A DNA stretch of 64,000 nucleotides. Source: Phlebiopsis flavidoalba. Lineage: Eukaryota > Basidiomycota > Agaricomycetes > Polyporales > Phanerochaetaceae. Each line of letters starts with the position of its first letter. Positions within the stretch are counted from its first letter, which is position 1. Made by a program: the position numbers and the translations under genes. Shown piece by piece: positions 1 to 11,399 of the stretch. The notes below the pieces were generated by a model. It was not told the origin of the DNA, searched no databases, and saw nothing but the letters and a program-made list of their open reading frames with translations. Location of the stretch: contig JAOCPU010000027.1 of NCBI GenBank assembly GCA_035772785.1, positions 124,001 through 188,000 on the forward strand, written 5' to 3'.

Positions 1-526
1 GGTGGAGGATGGGAACGGGAGGACGTGGCGGAGGCGGAATTCGTGGTTCGTATGTGAAAAGTGATTAGCTGCTCTGCGTATCGCTGCATTTCTTGCGCAG
101 AGATCATTAATCCGGAAGTCGTTGAGTAGCAAAAACTGGAGCTCTAGTTGGTTCAGCTCGGCCTGGGCAGACCGCTCCAACCTGCGGAAAACGAGTCAGC
201 CATCGATGCCACGAGCAGCGTATTCGACACATACCTTGGCATAACGCGAGTGTGGTGTAGAACACGATCGCTGAAAAACTTGCTCGCCACAGTGGTCACA
301 ATCCCGAGATGACTAGTCGATGTATATTGTAAGAATCTATCACAAAACGCCTTTCCGCGCGCTTCTTTTCGCCAGCTTCGACATGCGGTCGACAGGTAGA
401 CGATGCAGCCGACAGGAAGACTTCGTTACTGGCGGGACAGTACTTCAAGATGCGCAGCAGATACGCTTCTAGGGTGATTGTGGGGATGTTTCGGGCGTGG
501 AAGGTGAGGGACATGTTTGTCGACAA
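1..526 (-). CDS. Pho80-like (PCL-type) cyclin, C-terminus cut by window edge
   Basis: The minus strand encodes a cyclin box of the Pho80/PCL type, the regulatory subunit of a Pho85-like kinase involved in phosphate and nutrient signalling. Visible in order are LEAYLLRILKYCP, a stretch matching a LLVYFDRMSKL helix, FVIDSYNIHRLVISG, then VASKFFSD-VFYT, an intron (about 232-180, GTATGT..CGCAG), and ELNQLELQFLLLNDFR followed by MQRYAEQL. The order and spacing of these helices are characteristic of fungal Pho80 homologues. Single-base slips occur near positions 300, 380 and 260. The start is uncertain: the ATG at 526 lies close to the box, and Pro/Ser-rich N-terminal exons may lie upstream. The C-terminal end is outside the window. 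The family call is firm; the exact paralogue is not. Confidence 0.8.
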
Positions 527-2068
527 TGCGCCACGAGACGCCCGTCGTCAATGTTCTCCAGATAGGAGGCTGATGTGCGTCGGATATCGGGGAGCTGGGG
601 GTGCTAACGGCGTGGAGCTGGTAAGTATGGAGACATGTCTCTGCCCGTGAGACCGTCATTGGTGGTGGCAATTTGCGTGCAGCAAGGAAGCCAGCAGGCG
701 GAGAAGGTCGTGCGGGTCGTAAGAGTGAATATGCAACTTCAGCGGGTTCCGCGTTCGCCCTGCACGGCCGATCTACTTCCCTCTTCGTCTGCCGCTACGT
801 AGCTAGCCTAGCCATCACTGGGATGGTGTTCCCCTCCATTTATGATGGGAATATGTGGGATACTGGTGAGTGGAGTGCTGGTACTGCAGTCCTGATTTCG
901 ACGGGGTGAGGAGGGGCCCTCCTGGGCGGAAGACCTGGACGACGAGGGTGCAATCACGGTGGAGGAGGAGGGGAAGAGGTTGATGGTTGCTGCGGAAGAG
1001 CCGTACGAAGACGTCCGTCTAGAAGTAGATCGTGACGGAACGGGCGGAAGGGGCTGTGGAAGACGGCTGGGAATGACGAGACGGTTGAGTATTGTTGTAC
1101 TGGCGGTGCCAATGCGAGCATTATGGGTCAGGAGCGCTGCTCACGACGATGGGGAGCAGGATAAGGACGTCGAGGACGATTACGGAGATGTCAAGTGTGG
1201 GGGGAGAGCAAGCGAGTTGGAGACGGTGTTGCGTAAAAAAAAGGAAAGTCGGCCAAAACTCGATGGTCGTCTCTGCTGTCACGCCACGCCTCGTCACGTT
1301 CTTCGCACGTGGCTGCCAGTGGGTCCCTGTTGTGGGCGCCGCAGCGATTCGTCGCTCCCTCGCTCAAATATTCAAAATGCCGGGAAATTCATTTGCCCAT
1401 GGCGCGACCATCACCTGGGTCTTTTCGTACCCTGTGTCTTATATCCTCCGACGAACATGACACGAAGAAAATCTTGAGGGCGCACGGCGGCTATTGGATC
1501 CTTGGAGCCAATAGGTTATCGCATCTCCCGAGGACAGTCCTGCCATGCATGCTCGCGCAGCGTGCTGGCGTTCGCATGTCCACATCATGTCTTGACCGAC
1601 TCTCATGATGTTTGCACCCGGCTCTAGTCTGTTCGAAATATTTTCGGGGCACTTTTTTACCCGCGACTATTCGACTTTCGTGTGCGCACGGCTGCCTAGA
1701 TGGCGAAGTTTAAAGCCCGGGTCCAGGGATTGCAAGCTGATGCCGTCCACGCTCTTTACACGAGAGAAATAACCGGACGTGCTTCTGTGAAATAGTACGC
1801 ACGGTAATTTCCCTGGATCTGTCACCGCCCGTGCGTTCATCGCGAGGGGCACAACTCCGGAATTAGCCTCGCGGGACCACGTTGTAGGGGCGGGTGGAAC
1901 GTGCAAGACATGCCTATTCCTGTTCCAAGGTGACCGTTGCCGTTGCAGACTCGAGCCTGGGAATCACGGACGGATGTGTAAGTACGCGGGGGCCACCCAG
2001 CTGCTTGCGACCCGACGACGATCGTCCGACCACGCCCTCGCCTGTCTCGGCTAGACAAGTAATGTGCA
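527..2068. other. Upstream region of the cyclin gene, no assignable gene
   Basis: About 1.5 kb between the cyclin box and the 3' end of swd1. Minus-strand translation between about 560 and 1240 is rich in Ser, Pro and Thr and could be disordered N-terminal exons of the cyclin, but no start codon or splice pattern could be fixed. From 1240 to 2068 short ORFs overlap on both strands without family signatures and look like chance. Confidence 0.4.
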
Positions 2069-4017
2069 TTATAGCACGTGCCGAGAAATGATGAAACTTT
2101 TTCTCAGGCAGGCACCGTAGTGCGTCGTCCGCAATTCGGAATGGGAGACACGATGGGTACTTCGTGACGTGTCATTCAACTCCTCGTCCTCCATGATAAT
2201 CTTGAGTCTCCACTCTGCGATATCGTCGTCAGGATCATCGTCCCGCCCACGCAACATCCTCGTCTTCAGCTGCGCTCCACTTCCAGTAGTCTCCCCCCGT
2301 TTCTCGACCACGACGCTCTCGATGTCAACCTCTTTCCTCCTCTGCCTTCTGCTTGCGCAGCGCCAGCACGCTTTCGTCTTCCTGCAGGCACACGCAAATT
2401 TCAGCAATGACGTGCCCAAGCCGTCATCCTATTCACTCACGATATCGAATTTCATCCTCGCGCTCCTCATATTCCACATTCTCATCCACTCTAACCACCT
2501 CAAACCCACCCGCAAAGGCCCCCAGCGCTCCGGCGTGGGGCGGTGCCATATAAGCACGTTTCCCTGATTGGTCGTGGACGCTATGGCGGGCTTATGCGGG
2601 TGCCACTGGACAAGGTATTGCTGGTGAGCTAGTCCTGGAATGGTGTAGAGCCAAGACACGTACGTGGAGGTGGATCAGTGGCTCGCGTCCGCCGTCGAGC
2701 GCGTTCACGAATGCTGTCCGTCGCCTGCGATGTCCCAGATGTAGTTTTGTGTGTTGCGTTGTCGGCCGCGCCTGTGAATACAAAAATGAATGAATATATC
2801 GAGATATGCTGAGAGTAGTCCGTACCTCCAGCGAGCCATTCGCCATCTGGGCTGTATGACATGCCATGCCAAGCGACCTTGTTGATAGGGTCGCTGAACC
2901 GAAATGTGGGTTCCAAGTCCTGCTCTATGTACGCACCATCCGCAGAAGGCGGTGCATACACCGGTAGCGTAAACTGGCGTAGCTGACGATCCTGGGAATT
3001 TGTAACCAGTCGCCTGTAGTAGGTGTTCAGTAAGGACAGATTGCCGACGCAAGCGACTGACCCGCCCATTCTTTTGCGAATTCCAGCCCTTTAAGGCTGC
3101 CCGCACGCCCGCAATCTTATGCCGCGCAATCATCTAGGACTCGAAAAATCAGACAATAAGAATTTATGAGTATTGGAGGGTCTTGCCGTTTTGGTTCTTG
3201 TGTTGAACACGAGAATGAATCCATTTGAAGTACCGATGAACACATGCTTGCCCGAGGGATCGTAAAGCGAGCAACCGTGTTTTGATCACCCTGTTAGACG
3301 CTTCAGCCAAATTTACATGCGCCGCGAGTGCGAAGGTCGTACCTGTGTTTGCTCGACTGAGCCTCTTCATCGCTCTCGTCCTGCACTTCACACAGTTCGA
3401 AGCGCCCGTGGTACTGCTTTCGCAAGTCTACGATGTATGCATCTCCTGGGCTCAGCAAGACCAGTAGTATCTGACTAAATCAGGACATAATTATATATAA
3501 TCAACGGTCATTGAGGATGTGGGATTATACCTGTTGCGCGGGTGAAAAGACGCAGGAAGCCACTCGGGTGCGTCAAAGCGCAGTATAGTTTTCCGTTTCG
3601 GCGGGTCGATCTCCGACGCCAGATCCGCATATATTACGACGTTCCAGTCCTTGGAAGCGGTCTAAACACATATCTTGAGTTCCTTGACCAGCTGGAAAAT
3701 AAAGGCAAGTCAAAACGATATACGTGGACATGCTTGGTCATTACGCACTCTACGCAGACGACCACCTTTGACGTGCCCATCTAGCCAGCGCACAGTAGAC
3801 TTGGTGTCTAGGTCCCATATGCGTGCGGAGAGCCGTCTGGTCTGCCCGCGGCGACGAACCTCCCTGAAGGATCAAACTCTTGGCCACAGAGGCACCGGAG
3901 TTGTAATGAGGTTTGCACCGCAGTAGGGTACGAGATGTTGAAGGGGTCTGTCAACAAGCAAGTTGAATTTCCGGCTGCATGTCAATGGATTCGCTTACTT
4001 GATAATTTCCCGTTCAT
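2069..4017 (-). CDS. swd1: COMPASS subunit Swd1 (RbBP5 homologue), WD40 protein
   Basis: Swd1/RbBP5 is a beta-propeller core subunit of the Set1/COMPASS H3K4 methyltransferase in the nucleus. The start at 4017 gives MNGKLS joined over an intron (GTAAGC..GACAG) to NPFNISYPTAVQTSL, the usual N-terminus. WD repeats follow: FDPSGRFVAAGRPDGS, SKDWNVVIYADLASEIDPPKR, DAYIVDLRKQYHGRFELCEV, YDPSGKHVFIGTSNGFILVF, DPINKVAWHGMSYSPDGEWLAGG and WHPHKPAIASTTNQGNVLIW. The acidic tail includes EEREDEFDIVS-like and DDDIAEWRLKIIMEDEE sequence. At least six introns are visible. Frame slips occur throughout, for example one base lost near 3263. It is divergent from tti2 across about 200 bases. The stop at 2069 is the first in the tail frame and could be slightly off. 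Confidence 0.88.
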
Positions 4018-4218
4018 CTCGACTCGTCTTTGTGTGTGATAGTAAGGCCGCGGCTTTCGTCCACCTACGACGGTCGAGAGAAGGCCACCGCAGCACCGCC
4101 GACGCCGACCCCACCGGGGTTAAGGTCTCTTGATGATCAAAACGCCACGAAGCTGATCGAGAAGCCATCCCTCCGGCTCGGGCGCTCCCCGCGGAATTTC
4201 ATCTGCAGATCGACGACC
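4018..4218. promoter_or_regulatory. Bidirectional promoter swd1/tti2
   Basis: About 200 bases separate the two inferred start codons, which point away from each other, so this segment must hold both core promoters and 5' leaders. It is mixed sequence with a GC-rich part (4050-4190). No clear TATA box was seen on either strand. Confidence 0.55.
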
Positions 4219-5814
4219 ATGACCGTCAGCGACGACCTACAGAGCACGGTGAAAACGCTCGAGGTCCCAGAGGAATTCAAACGTGTATGCGAGCACGGAG
4301 GATGGAGAGGGTTGTTGCCAGGCTGGAGGAGTGGCGGAGGAAGGCGTGTGTCATCCTCGCGCAGCTGAGGGAGCAGCTGAGGGATAGGGAGGAGCTCACG
4401 TCCAGGGAGAAGGGGGAGGTGGTTTCTGCTGCTGCGCAGTTTGTTGGAGAGGGGTCTTGGATAATGGACAAATCAAGCTCGGCTGCTGCAGGTCCGTCCC
4501 TCTGTGTCCCCTTTTATAGGAAGATACGTCAGGCATGCAACAAAGAAGGTCCTGCAGCCATATGAAACCGGGGGTGTGCAGGTCATCGAGACGATTCTCA
4601 ACGAGCGAGTCAAGCCCATCTTTAAAAATAATCTTCATCCACAAGTAACGCGTCAACTGGACGCGTTTCTCCCTCGAAACCGCTGGTGGCACATCTGCTT
4701 TTCAGGATCATTATGAAGGTCAGCTGTGGAAAGCCCATCCTGGCATAGCAAACGTGATAGACTGGCGTGTGTCGTACACATTGAGGTATCTACAAATGCC
4801 CTGTTCAAGTTGCCTCCCATCTCACGTCACGTAGGGCACTGCCTATGAGAGGATCTGGCATCTGGTTCATTCCCCCTGTAATGACCACTCCTGGACGACT
4901 ACGAAATCAAGTACAAAGCTCCGCGCGTCCAAATAGCATCACATCTGCTACAGAATTCTCCCGGAGAGTTATTGCGACGAACGGGCATCAGCAGCTTGCT
5001 CTACTCAGTGTGCCAATTCCCAAAGCTATGCAGATACGACGATCTAATTCACTGGCGCGAGAGTTTCAAAAAAACAGGCCTGACCTTTATTCGAAACGTC
5101 CCGAGTCTCCCGCGCTCATACGCTCCGCCGTTCATCAGCGATTCTGTTGCTTGTAGAAAAGACAACTCGTTACTGCGTCTACCTAGCGGTTTACGTGACC
5201 AACTATGGCGGCGTTTCTCGCGCGATTGGAATCCTCGGAGAGCGTGTGGACGTATGGATTCGAAGGATGCAGAGAGCATCAAAGGCCACCCTCGAACCTC
5301 GTCTTGCCCCTGATAGTGATTAGGGCCCTCGGAAGTAGGGTCGCGCTCGCTAATCTCAAGGTACGCGGTTTCCTCTGCACTGCCGTTTTCACCGCCGGGG
5401 GGTGGGGCCCCCCGATGGCATCTCATTCTGTGGTGTAAGCCCCTGGTCATACAGCTCGTGAACCCGCTCATCCCGAGCGCAGGGAAACCCCGATTCCGCG
5501 TTTCAATTATCGTCCCAGTCCGCACGCGCATCACTGTGGTGCTCATCGAACGCGTGCGCGCTCCGCGAATGCAGAATTGTGGAAGGGCAACCAGAGTCTA
5601 GCGGGGCGTATTGTCGCGGCGCCTGGGGTGCAACCTCGTCGAGTCTGGAGCTGACGAAGCAGCAGGTGCCGTTGCGCCGCAGACACATCTCAACACGCTG
5701 ATGAGCTCATTGGCCGAGATGGGACGCGATAGATGCTCGCTGAGCTCCAAAGCGGTGATTCGGGGACACGTGGCGGAGGTACTCCCGAAGGCCTGTCCTT
5801 CTGATAACCAAGGT
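4219..5814 (+). CDS. tti2: Tti2-family protein (TTT complex)
   Basis: Tti2 is part of the Tel2-Tti1-Tti2 co-chaperone that matures PIK-like kinases (TOR, ATM, ATR). The ATG at 4219 opens MTVSDDLQSTVKTLEVPEEF, followed by helical sequence RLEEWRRKACVILAQLREQL, then AAAQFVGEGSWIMDKSSS, VKPIFKNNLHPQV, GTSAFQDHYEGQLWKAHPGI, IPPVMTTLDDYEIKYK, LLQNSPGELLRRTGI and PESPALIRS. Near the end come QLVNPLIPSAGKPRF and LVESGADEAAG. This order of alpha-helical repeats fits fungal Tti2 proteins as I know them. At least ten frame slips split the locus into short ORFs. The C-terminus is poorly defined; a stop at 5814 is the best guess. The family call rests on remembered similarity, not a search. Confidence 0.62.
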
Positions 5815-7162
5815 GCGGGTATTGTGCCTTTTTGTCCACTGAATGCACCAATAGCCGATTCAGGCGCTGTTCCTGCAGGAGGAGTTAGCGTCCACTCCTG
5901 TTGGAGCATGGCCAGCCGCGATTTGTCTCAGCCTTTTGGTCGCGCCGCGCCGCAGGATGGACCATTGAGCCATCCGAGCTCCATTCATTAGCCTTGCCCA
6001 CTCCTAGGACCAAGCTGCCTCTTACACATGCAGGGGATTATCGGAGCTACGCCATGATGTTTCAAAGGACATATGCACCAGGATTTTTCGCAGATTAAAA
6101 ATTTGTGCCCCTTGCCATCGCGCGGGGTAACTCGTGGACGACATGTCAGACATTTCACAGCAAGATCCTGCGCGGCCCTGTCATAGTCTGTGGGTTTTTG
6201 CAAAGGACAGAGTGATCGGAAGCGGCCCTTCTGGCGTGCGTTATCCGGCGTTTTGCGATCAGATCTACATACATGCCGTCCGCCTCCCGCGCACCGTCGA
6301 GCACTCGAAGGCGGGGGCCACAGTCAGAGTTTGCGTGCATCTACGTCAACGTCGCACGCTAATTGCGATGTGTGCTCAGTCCCCCCCCCCGCCAGGTCAT
6401 CGCCTCGGCCCCACCGCGCGCCAACTGGCAGCCGCCGGCGCACATGGCGTCCGCCCGCCCGGCTCCAGCAGCCTCCACAGCGGCACAGGAAGGGGCGGGC
6501 GCGTCGCGGTTTCCTCGGGGCGAGGGGGGGCGTGCCGGCTCCCTGGGCTCGCGGCGCGTCTGCGCGCGAGGCTGTGCTCCGTGGGCGGGGAGCTAGTGCT
6601 CGAGGAGAAGATGCGTGCGGGGGAGGAGTGGGCAGGGATCATGTGTTTGTGCCGTTCGAAGACCCGGTGTGCTGCTGCTGCGAGAGGAGAGCTTGGTAGG
6701 TTCTTATCATGCCTCGGTGACCCCCACGGCCGACGGTGTCCTCCCTCTTCGCTATTCCTAAATCGGTCCAGACACAGGCTCCCCCCGTCCGCCTAGCCTG
6801 AATTGTATTGTGGATATGCGGCGGCACTACTGCTAGCCTGCCTCGGTGTGTGTCCACGCTGCGCCCCACGCGGGGCCGACATTGCAGCGTGCGAGTTCCG
6901 CGTCGTCGCAAAAAAAAAAGAGAAAGGTCGTCGCCGGTCTCGTCTTTCCAGTCGTCGCCCTTCGCAGGCGGGGTGGCCGCCGCGCGTGAAGGAGGTCGGG
7001 TATGTGCCGCGCGAGTGCCGAAGGGAAGATGGGGTCGGGGGGGTGGGAGTGTCCCCGCCGAATAGGCAGGCGAGCGGGTGGAGGTCGGAGCGCGATCACA
7101 CCAAAAATCGGGTGAGGCCGGGCCGGCCCGGGAGAGACGACATCGACTTATAGACTTGGCCA
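5815..7162. other. Unassigned GC-rich region
   Basis: No protein family is recognisable. The stretch is increasingly G+C-rich from 6360 with C and G runs, and long ORFs appear on both strands at once, as expected from GC-rich DNA without stops. A short plus-strand stretch at 6600-6700 reads MRAGEEWAG and FVPFEDP in different frames and could be a remnant of a small exon, but nothing around it supports a gene. Confidence 0.35.
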
Positions 7163-7172
7163 TTTAATATAG
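7163..7172 (+). promoter_or_regulatory. TATA-like element upstream of the 7236 gene
   Basis: TTTAATATAG lies about 65 bases before the ATG at 7236. It is followed by a pyrimidine-rich leader (CTTCTTTCACGCTTTCCC) of the kind often seen at fungal transcription starts. It interrupts an otherwise GC-rich block. Confidence 0.45.
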
Positions 7173-7235
7173 CCCCACGCTCCTGCGCTTCTTTCACGCT
7201 TTCCCATCTCCTACAACCTCACTCGCCACACAACC

Positions 7236-8124
7236 ATGAGCCTCTCCGTCGAACGACCTCGTCGCCTCCATGTCCTCGAACCACATCGGCAGGAGGCCAT
7301 GGACCTCGCAGCCCTCCAGGTAGGCTCTCGCGTGCCCCACGCCGCCACTTTGCTGTCCTGACACGTCTGCCACTCAGGCTGGCCACAGCTCCGGGCAAGA
7401 CCCTCTTCACCCAGTCCATGGCTGCCGCACGCCAACGCACAGTACCGTGCCAGCCGCGCGGGCACGCCCGTCTGCTGCACGCCCACCTCGGCCTCCTTTT
7501 TGGGAAAAAACGTCCCGACTTCGATCGGAGACGGAGTAATAGCGTGGCGAGCATGGGCAGCAGACAGGACCACGACGAGCACGAGTACGAGTCGATAGAC
7601 GCCATGGACGAGGACGAGCGGATGGTCGAGGACATGCTCTTTGACCCGCCGGCTCCCGCGCCGTCCACCTCGTACGCTGCGTCCCAGATGCCGCCCCCCT
7701 CAACCGACCCTCTACCCGCGACCACTCGCGCAAATCGAGCGTGACCTCGCCGTTTTCGACCATGCACTACTACGTGACGTGCCGCCGTCAAACAACTCGT
7801 TGTTTGCCACCACGGACCCGTTCTTACCTGGCGCAGCTGGCTGCGACGCAGAACGCCGCGCCGTCATCCTTCTTCTCGCAGTTTGGCAAGCCTTCGCAGC
7901 AGTCGCCCTTCCTAAAGGGGCATCCGTTCGCCCACAGACAAGCCGCCTCAGAGGTTCCCACCCGACGACCGCCTTTCGATTTTTGCGCTCTAGGACGCCG
8001 CATCCAGTGCCACCTCTGTTCACATCTCATCATACGAATCATCCGAATGGGCCTTGTACATCTGTTTCCATCATCTACCCACCGTTCCCTTGTTCGCACG
8101 GCACCGCGGACGCCCACATCCTAG
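7236..8124 (+). CDS. Hypothetical Ser/Pro-rich protein with acidic patch
   Basis: Not recognised by family. The start at 7236 reads MSLSVERPRRLHVLEPHRQE and meets a good intron (7321-7378, GTAGGC..CTCAG). The next exon reads TAPGKTLFTQSMAAARQRT, a Pro-rich segment, GKKRPDFDRRRSNSVASMGS, an acidic block EYESIDAMDEDERMVEDMLF and PPAPAPSTSYAASQMPPPST. After a frame slip near 7740 it continues as HSRKSSVTSPFSTM, LAQLAATQNAAPSSFFSQFG and QQSPFLKGHPFAH. This composition is that of an intrinsically disordered regulatory protein. A leader and TATA-like box precede it. The 3' end is not fixed: Pro/Ser-rich coding-like sequence continues to about 8570, and FEFAANDEPGGSAFAPGMG at about 8750 may be a further exon. 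Confidence 0.5.
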
Positions 8125-9332
8125 CGCAAAAACCCCCCGCAACCGTGCGCACGCCCCTCCGCGGTGTGGCAGCATGGGCAAGGAGTGTCCGCAGTCGCTC
8201 GCAGGCCTTCTTTGCCTTCCGGTCGCTTGGGCCAGCGAGTTCCTGGACCTTCCCCACACCGGAACGCCCATGCAGCGGGCGTTCAAAAATGCATTGACTG
8301 CAACTGTTCATATGGCCGTGCCCGAGAAGTGTCCGGTTTCCGTCTCCACGGTCCCACCTACCCCTCATCATGCATCATCATCCAACCTCCCCCTGGCACA
8401 GACAGCCTGTACTAGGCCCCGCGATCGCCCGCCCATTGTCTCCTTTTTCCCATTTCCGATTTCCGTTTCATCTCCACAGCTCCCGCCACAACTTTCCCCA
8501 CGCAATAGTAGATACCAACCCAACGCCTTCTCCTGTACCACAAACCAGACTCGAGCCTATTTATCGTAAGGACTCGCACGCAGTGGATGTACGCCGTAAT
8601 GTTGTCGAGAGGAGGTGCCGTGTAGTAGTAGCTAATGAAGAAGAAGCCTTGCCCCACTGTACACCTTCCACCCTCAGTCTCGCCCCTCTGCGTTCTGCCT
8701 CCGCGGGACCCTCCCTTTTTCTGCACTCGCCCACAGAGGTGCGAGTTCGAGTTCGCCGCTAATGACGAGCCCGGGGGCTCGGCGTTCGCCCCGGGGATGG
8801 GTCTGCCCCTAGACGGCCATGTCATCGCAGCAGGGCGGCTCTGGGCTCGCCACGGAAGACTGCAGCGGCCCCATGACGTTTGCAGCTCTGCATCGTGTCT
8901 ACGTCCTCGCATGGCGATACCGTAAGCGTTCCCGTAAGTGCGAATGCATGCGAGGCCACGTACCCGAGCTCATACGCTTCTTATTTTGCGTTGTTGCTAG
9001 TGTTATCGCACCGTGGGCCCGTTTGCCCCTAGTTGTCCGGTGGCGAGGTAATTTTTATTGGTGAAGCGGTCACGCCCCCTCGGTGCCCAAGGGTCTTCGC
9101 AAAGGCTTATCTCCACCCATGGCAGCAGACACCCATGCAGATGACCTAGTCTGCCCAGACAAAATGACTCGCAAAGGCGCACGGGCCGTACTGTACTATC
9201 TCTGTCCTGTTCCACCAGCAGCGAGCCCAGCGAGGGCCTCTTTGAGCGGCGTCGAGCCGTGCAGCAAGCCCTTTGGTGAGCCTCTCCCAGGCGGAAACCT
9301 AAAGTCAACGCTAAACCGCACGCTCTAGAAAC
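8125..9332. other. Possible 3' exons of the 7236 gene, then intergenic
   Basis: Pro/Ser-rich open frames on the plus strand (8125-8570 and 8700-8925) may belong to the preceding hypothetical gene, but no splice pattern joins them with confidence. From about 8930 to 9332 I see nothing except the leader of the DUF3445 gene. Confidence 0.3.
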
Positions 9333-11079
9333 ATGATCACAGCCCTCCTCGCGCTCCTATGCGCCCTCACCGCGCTTGCCCTCCACCGGCTCTACTCGCG
9401 TCGGAGCCCCCCGCCAGAGGAGGCCCCCGCAAGCAGCAAAACGCCCACCCCGCGAGCGCGAGCTCGGAGGCACGTGCCCCTCTCCCCTCACGCAGACGAG
9501 TCTTGCTTGACAATGAGCAGAATGGAGCCCGGCCGCGTTCGACTACCCACGCGTCGCGCCGTGTTGCGGGCACACGCAGCGGACGTCGCGCCCGATTCCG
9601 TACCGGCCGTTCAAGTGGGGGCAGTACACAGTGCGCTTCTCCCTTCCCTTTCCCGCTCGCGAATAATAGTGTTGATGGGTGTGGTAGCGTGACGATGGGG
9701 ATCCGGAGTATGCGCTGGGACGAGTGGAGTCCCGAGGTGCGGGTCTGTGTGGGTGTTGAAGTGCGGGTGGTATTGACTGTGTGTGTAGTTGGGGTTGGAT
9801 CAGGATTTCGCGCGGTATCATGCGCTCCGCGAGTACCGCATCGCGTCGCGCGGTGACAAGCTCGTGCACACGCTTCCTGCGACGCCGGGGCGCGTTCAGG
9901 GAGGGCACCGAAGCCGGCGAGTGGCTTCATCTGGACAGTCGGGTGTGCAGATGCTGACGTCGGTTCGTAGCGGTCGAGCTCGTGCATGAACTCGCAGAGT
10001 ACCTGTCGCGTCGCTTTCCTGATGTTTACCGCGTGACGCGCCGCGGGGGAGAAGGACGCGAGCGGGTGGTACGGCGAGCCTGGGATCAAGGAGATCACGA
10101 TTACGCCGCTGGGCAAGACGTACAGTCTGCAGGATGAAGATCCCATGACCGTCGCTGCGCTTCTGTGAGCCTGCCTCCCCTATTCTGAGCAATAACCGAC
10201 TGAAACCTTCGCAGGGTCCAGGAAGACCTTGCCATAATGATAGAAGGCACCGACGGCACAATACTACCTCAAGCAGGCGCGGTGCTGATACCAGGTGTGA
10301 CCGACCTACCGGCCTGCTGATCCTCTCTCACCCCCGCTCACCTTCTCTCTAGGCATGTGGCGCTAGCCTCTGCGCGACAAAATCGGCATGAGCCTCGACG
10401 ACATCCACATCAGCGGCACCGTCCCGCAATGTACGCTCCCCCTCCCGCCCTTTTCCCCTCTGCCATAGTGCTAACAATTTGGGGGCAGTCGAGAGCAAGC
10501 TCCAGCCGAGCATGTCCCGCTTCTTCCGGCGCCTGGCCCTCGACAAGCCGTCGTGCGCAACAACTACAGCTTCCAGGTCGCTACAGCCGCCCACAGCTGC
10601 AGACGCACGCGACCCCGACGAGCTCGCGTGGTTGCGCCACCATGAAGGGCCCCGAGGACACCGACGCGAGCGAGCCGGGCTCCTGCGCCTGCGCAGATGG
10701 ACGGCGGGAACGGCGGGCGGTGCCTCGACATCGCGGACGCGGGCGCGGACGTCGACCCCGCCTGCGTGCGCCTGCGCGTCGAGAGGCAGACGCTGCGCTC
10801 GCCTGCGCGCAGGGCGCGGTCGTGTTCACCGATCCGTGTGTAACCTCACGCCGCTGGCTGAGCTCGTGCGCGGCATTGCGTGTCCCCGGGCGGCTTGCGA
10901 GTGCGATTAGGAGCTGGCCCGAGGACGTTGCGCGGTTGTGCGTGGGCTTATTTTTCTCATTTCCACCCTGTGCGGATGCGGATGCTCATTCCGTGTGTGT
11001 GGGCAGGTAACAAGGCGCTGGTCGGGTGTTTGAGGGCATCCTCGGATATCTGGCTGAACATCACCAGAGGGCAGGTTGA
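9333..11079 (+). CDS. DUF3445 (HRQ family, haem-dependent oxidase-like), N-terminal membrane anchor
   Basis: DUF3445/HRQ proteins resemble haem-dependent oxidative N-demethylases; the fungal members are uncharacterised. The start at 9333 gives ITALLALLCALTALALHRLY, one hydrophobic segment followed by Arg, so a signal anchor is likely. Then come YRPFKWG-like sequence with TMGIRSMRWDEW, LDQDFARYHALREYRIASRG, LVHELAEYLSRRFPDVY and GIKEITITPLGKTYSLQDED. Three clean introns follow (from 10168, 10295 and 10430). The exons between them read VQEDLAIMIEGTDGT, DKIGMSLDDIHISGTVPQ and FESKLQPSMSRFFRRLALDK. The tail has LTPLAELVR, ASAIRSWPEDVA, an intron, and ILGYLAEHHQRAG before TGA at 11079. Several frame slips are present, mostly in the GC-rich exon 10500-10850. 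The family assignment is strong; the substrate is unknown. Confidence 0.78.
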
Positions 11080-11399
11080 TTCCAGCATGGAAGGTGTCTC
11101 CGAGGAGCCGCAGAGTGAATGAACGAACAATGGAATTCATTTGAAATATCTAGAGCGGCTAGTCCGGGTGGGATGGCTGCAGGTAACGCCTACATGTAAA
11201 GGTACATTTGCCGGAATTAGAGCAAACAGAGGTTTAGGTTACACGGATCGTTGAGGGCATTGAGTGGCAGCTGTAGACAGCGAACAGATCTAAGGGAGGC
11301 GCGACACAATCTTATAGATATATATACAAAACAGGTGCGAAGTCGCCGAATATGAATGTCGAATGAATTGAAACTTGTCCGTCAAACGTGATACGGTGT
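11080..11399. other. Convergent 3' intergenic region
   Basis: About 320 bases between the stop codons of the DUF3445 gene and the oppositely oriented MDR gene. It is A+T-richer than its flanks and includes a TATATATA run at 11318. It presumably holds both 3' UTRs; no gene is seen. Confidence 0.5.

Noticed and set aside
9367..10146. 259-codon minus-strand ORF
   Set aside because: Antisense to the DUF3445 exons, which have clear family motifs and splice sites on the plus strand.
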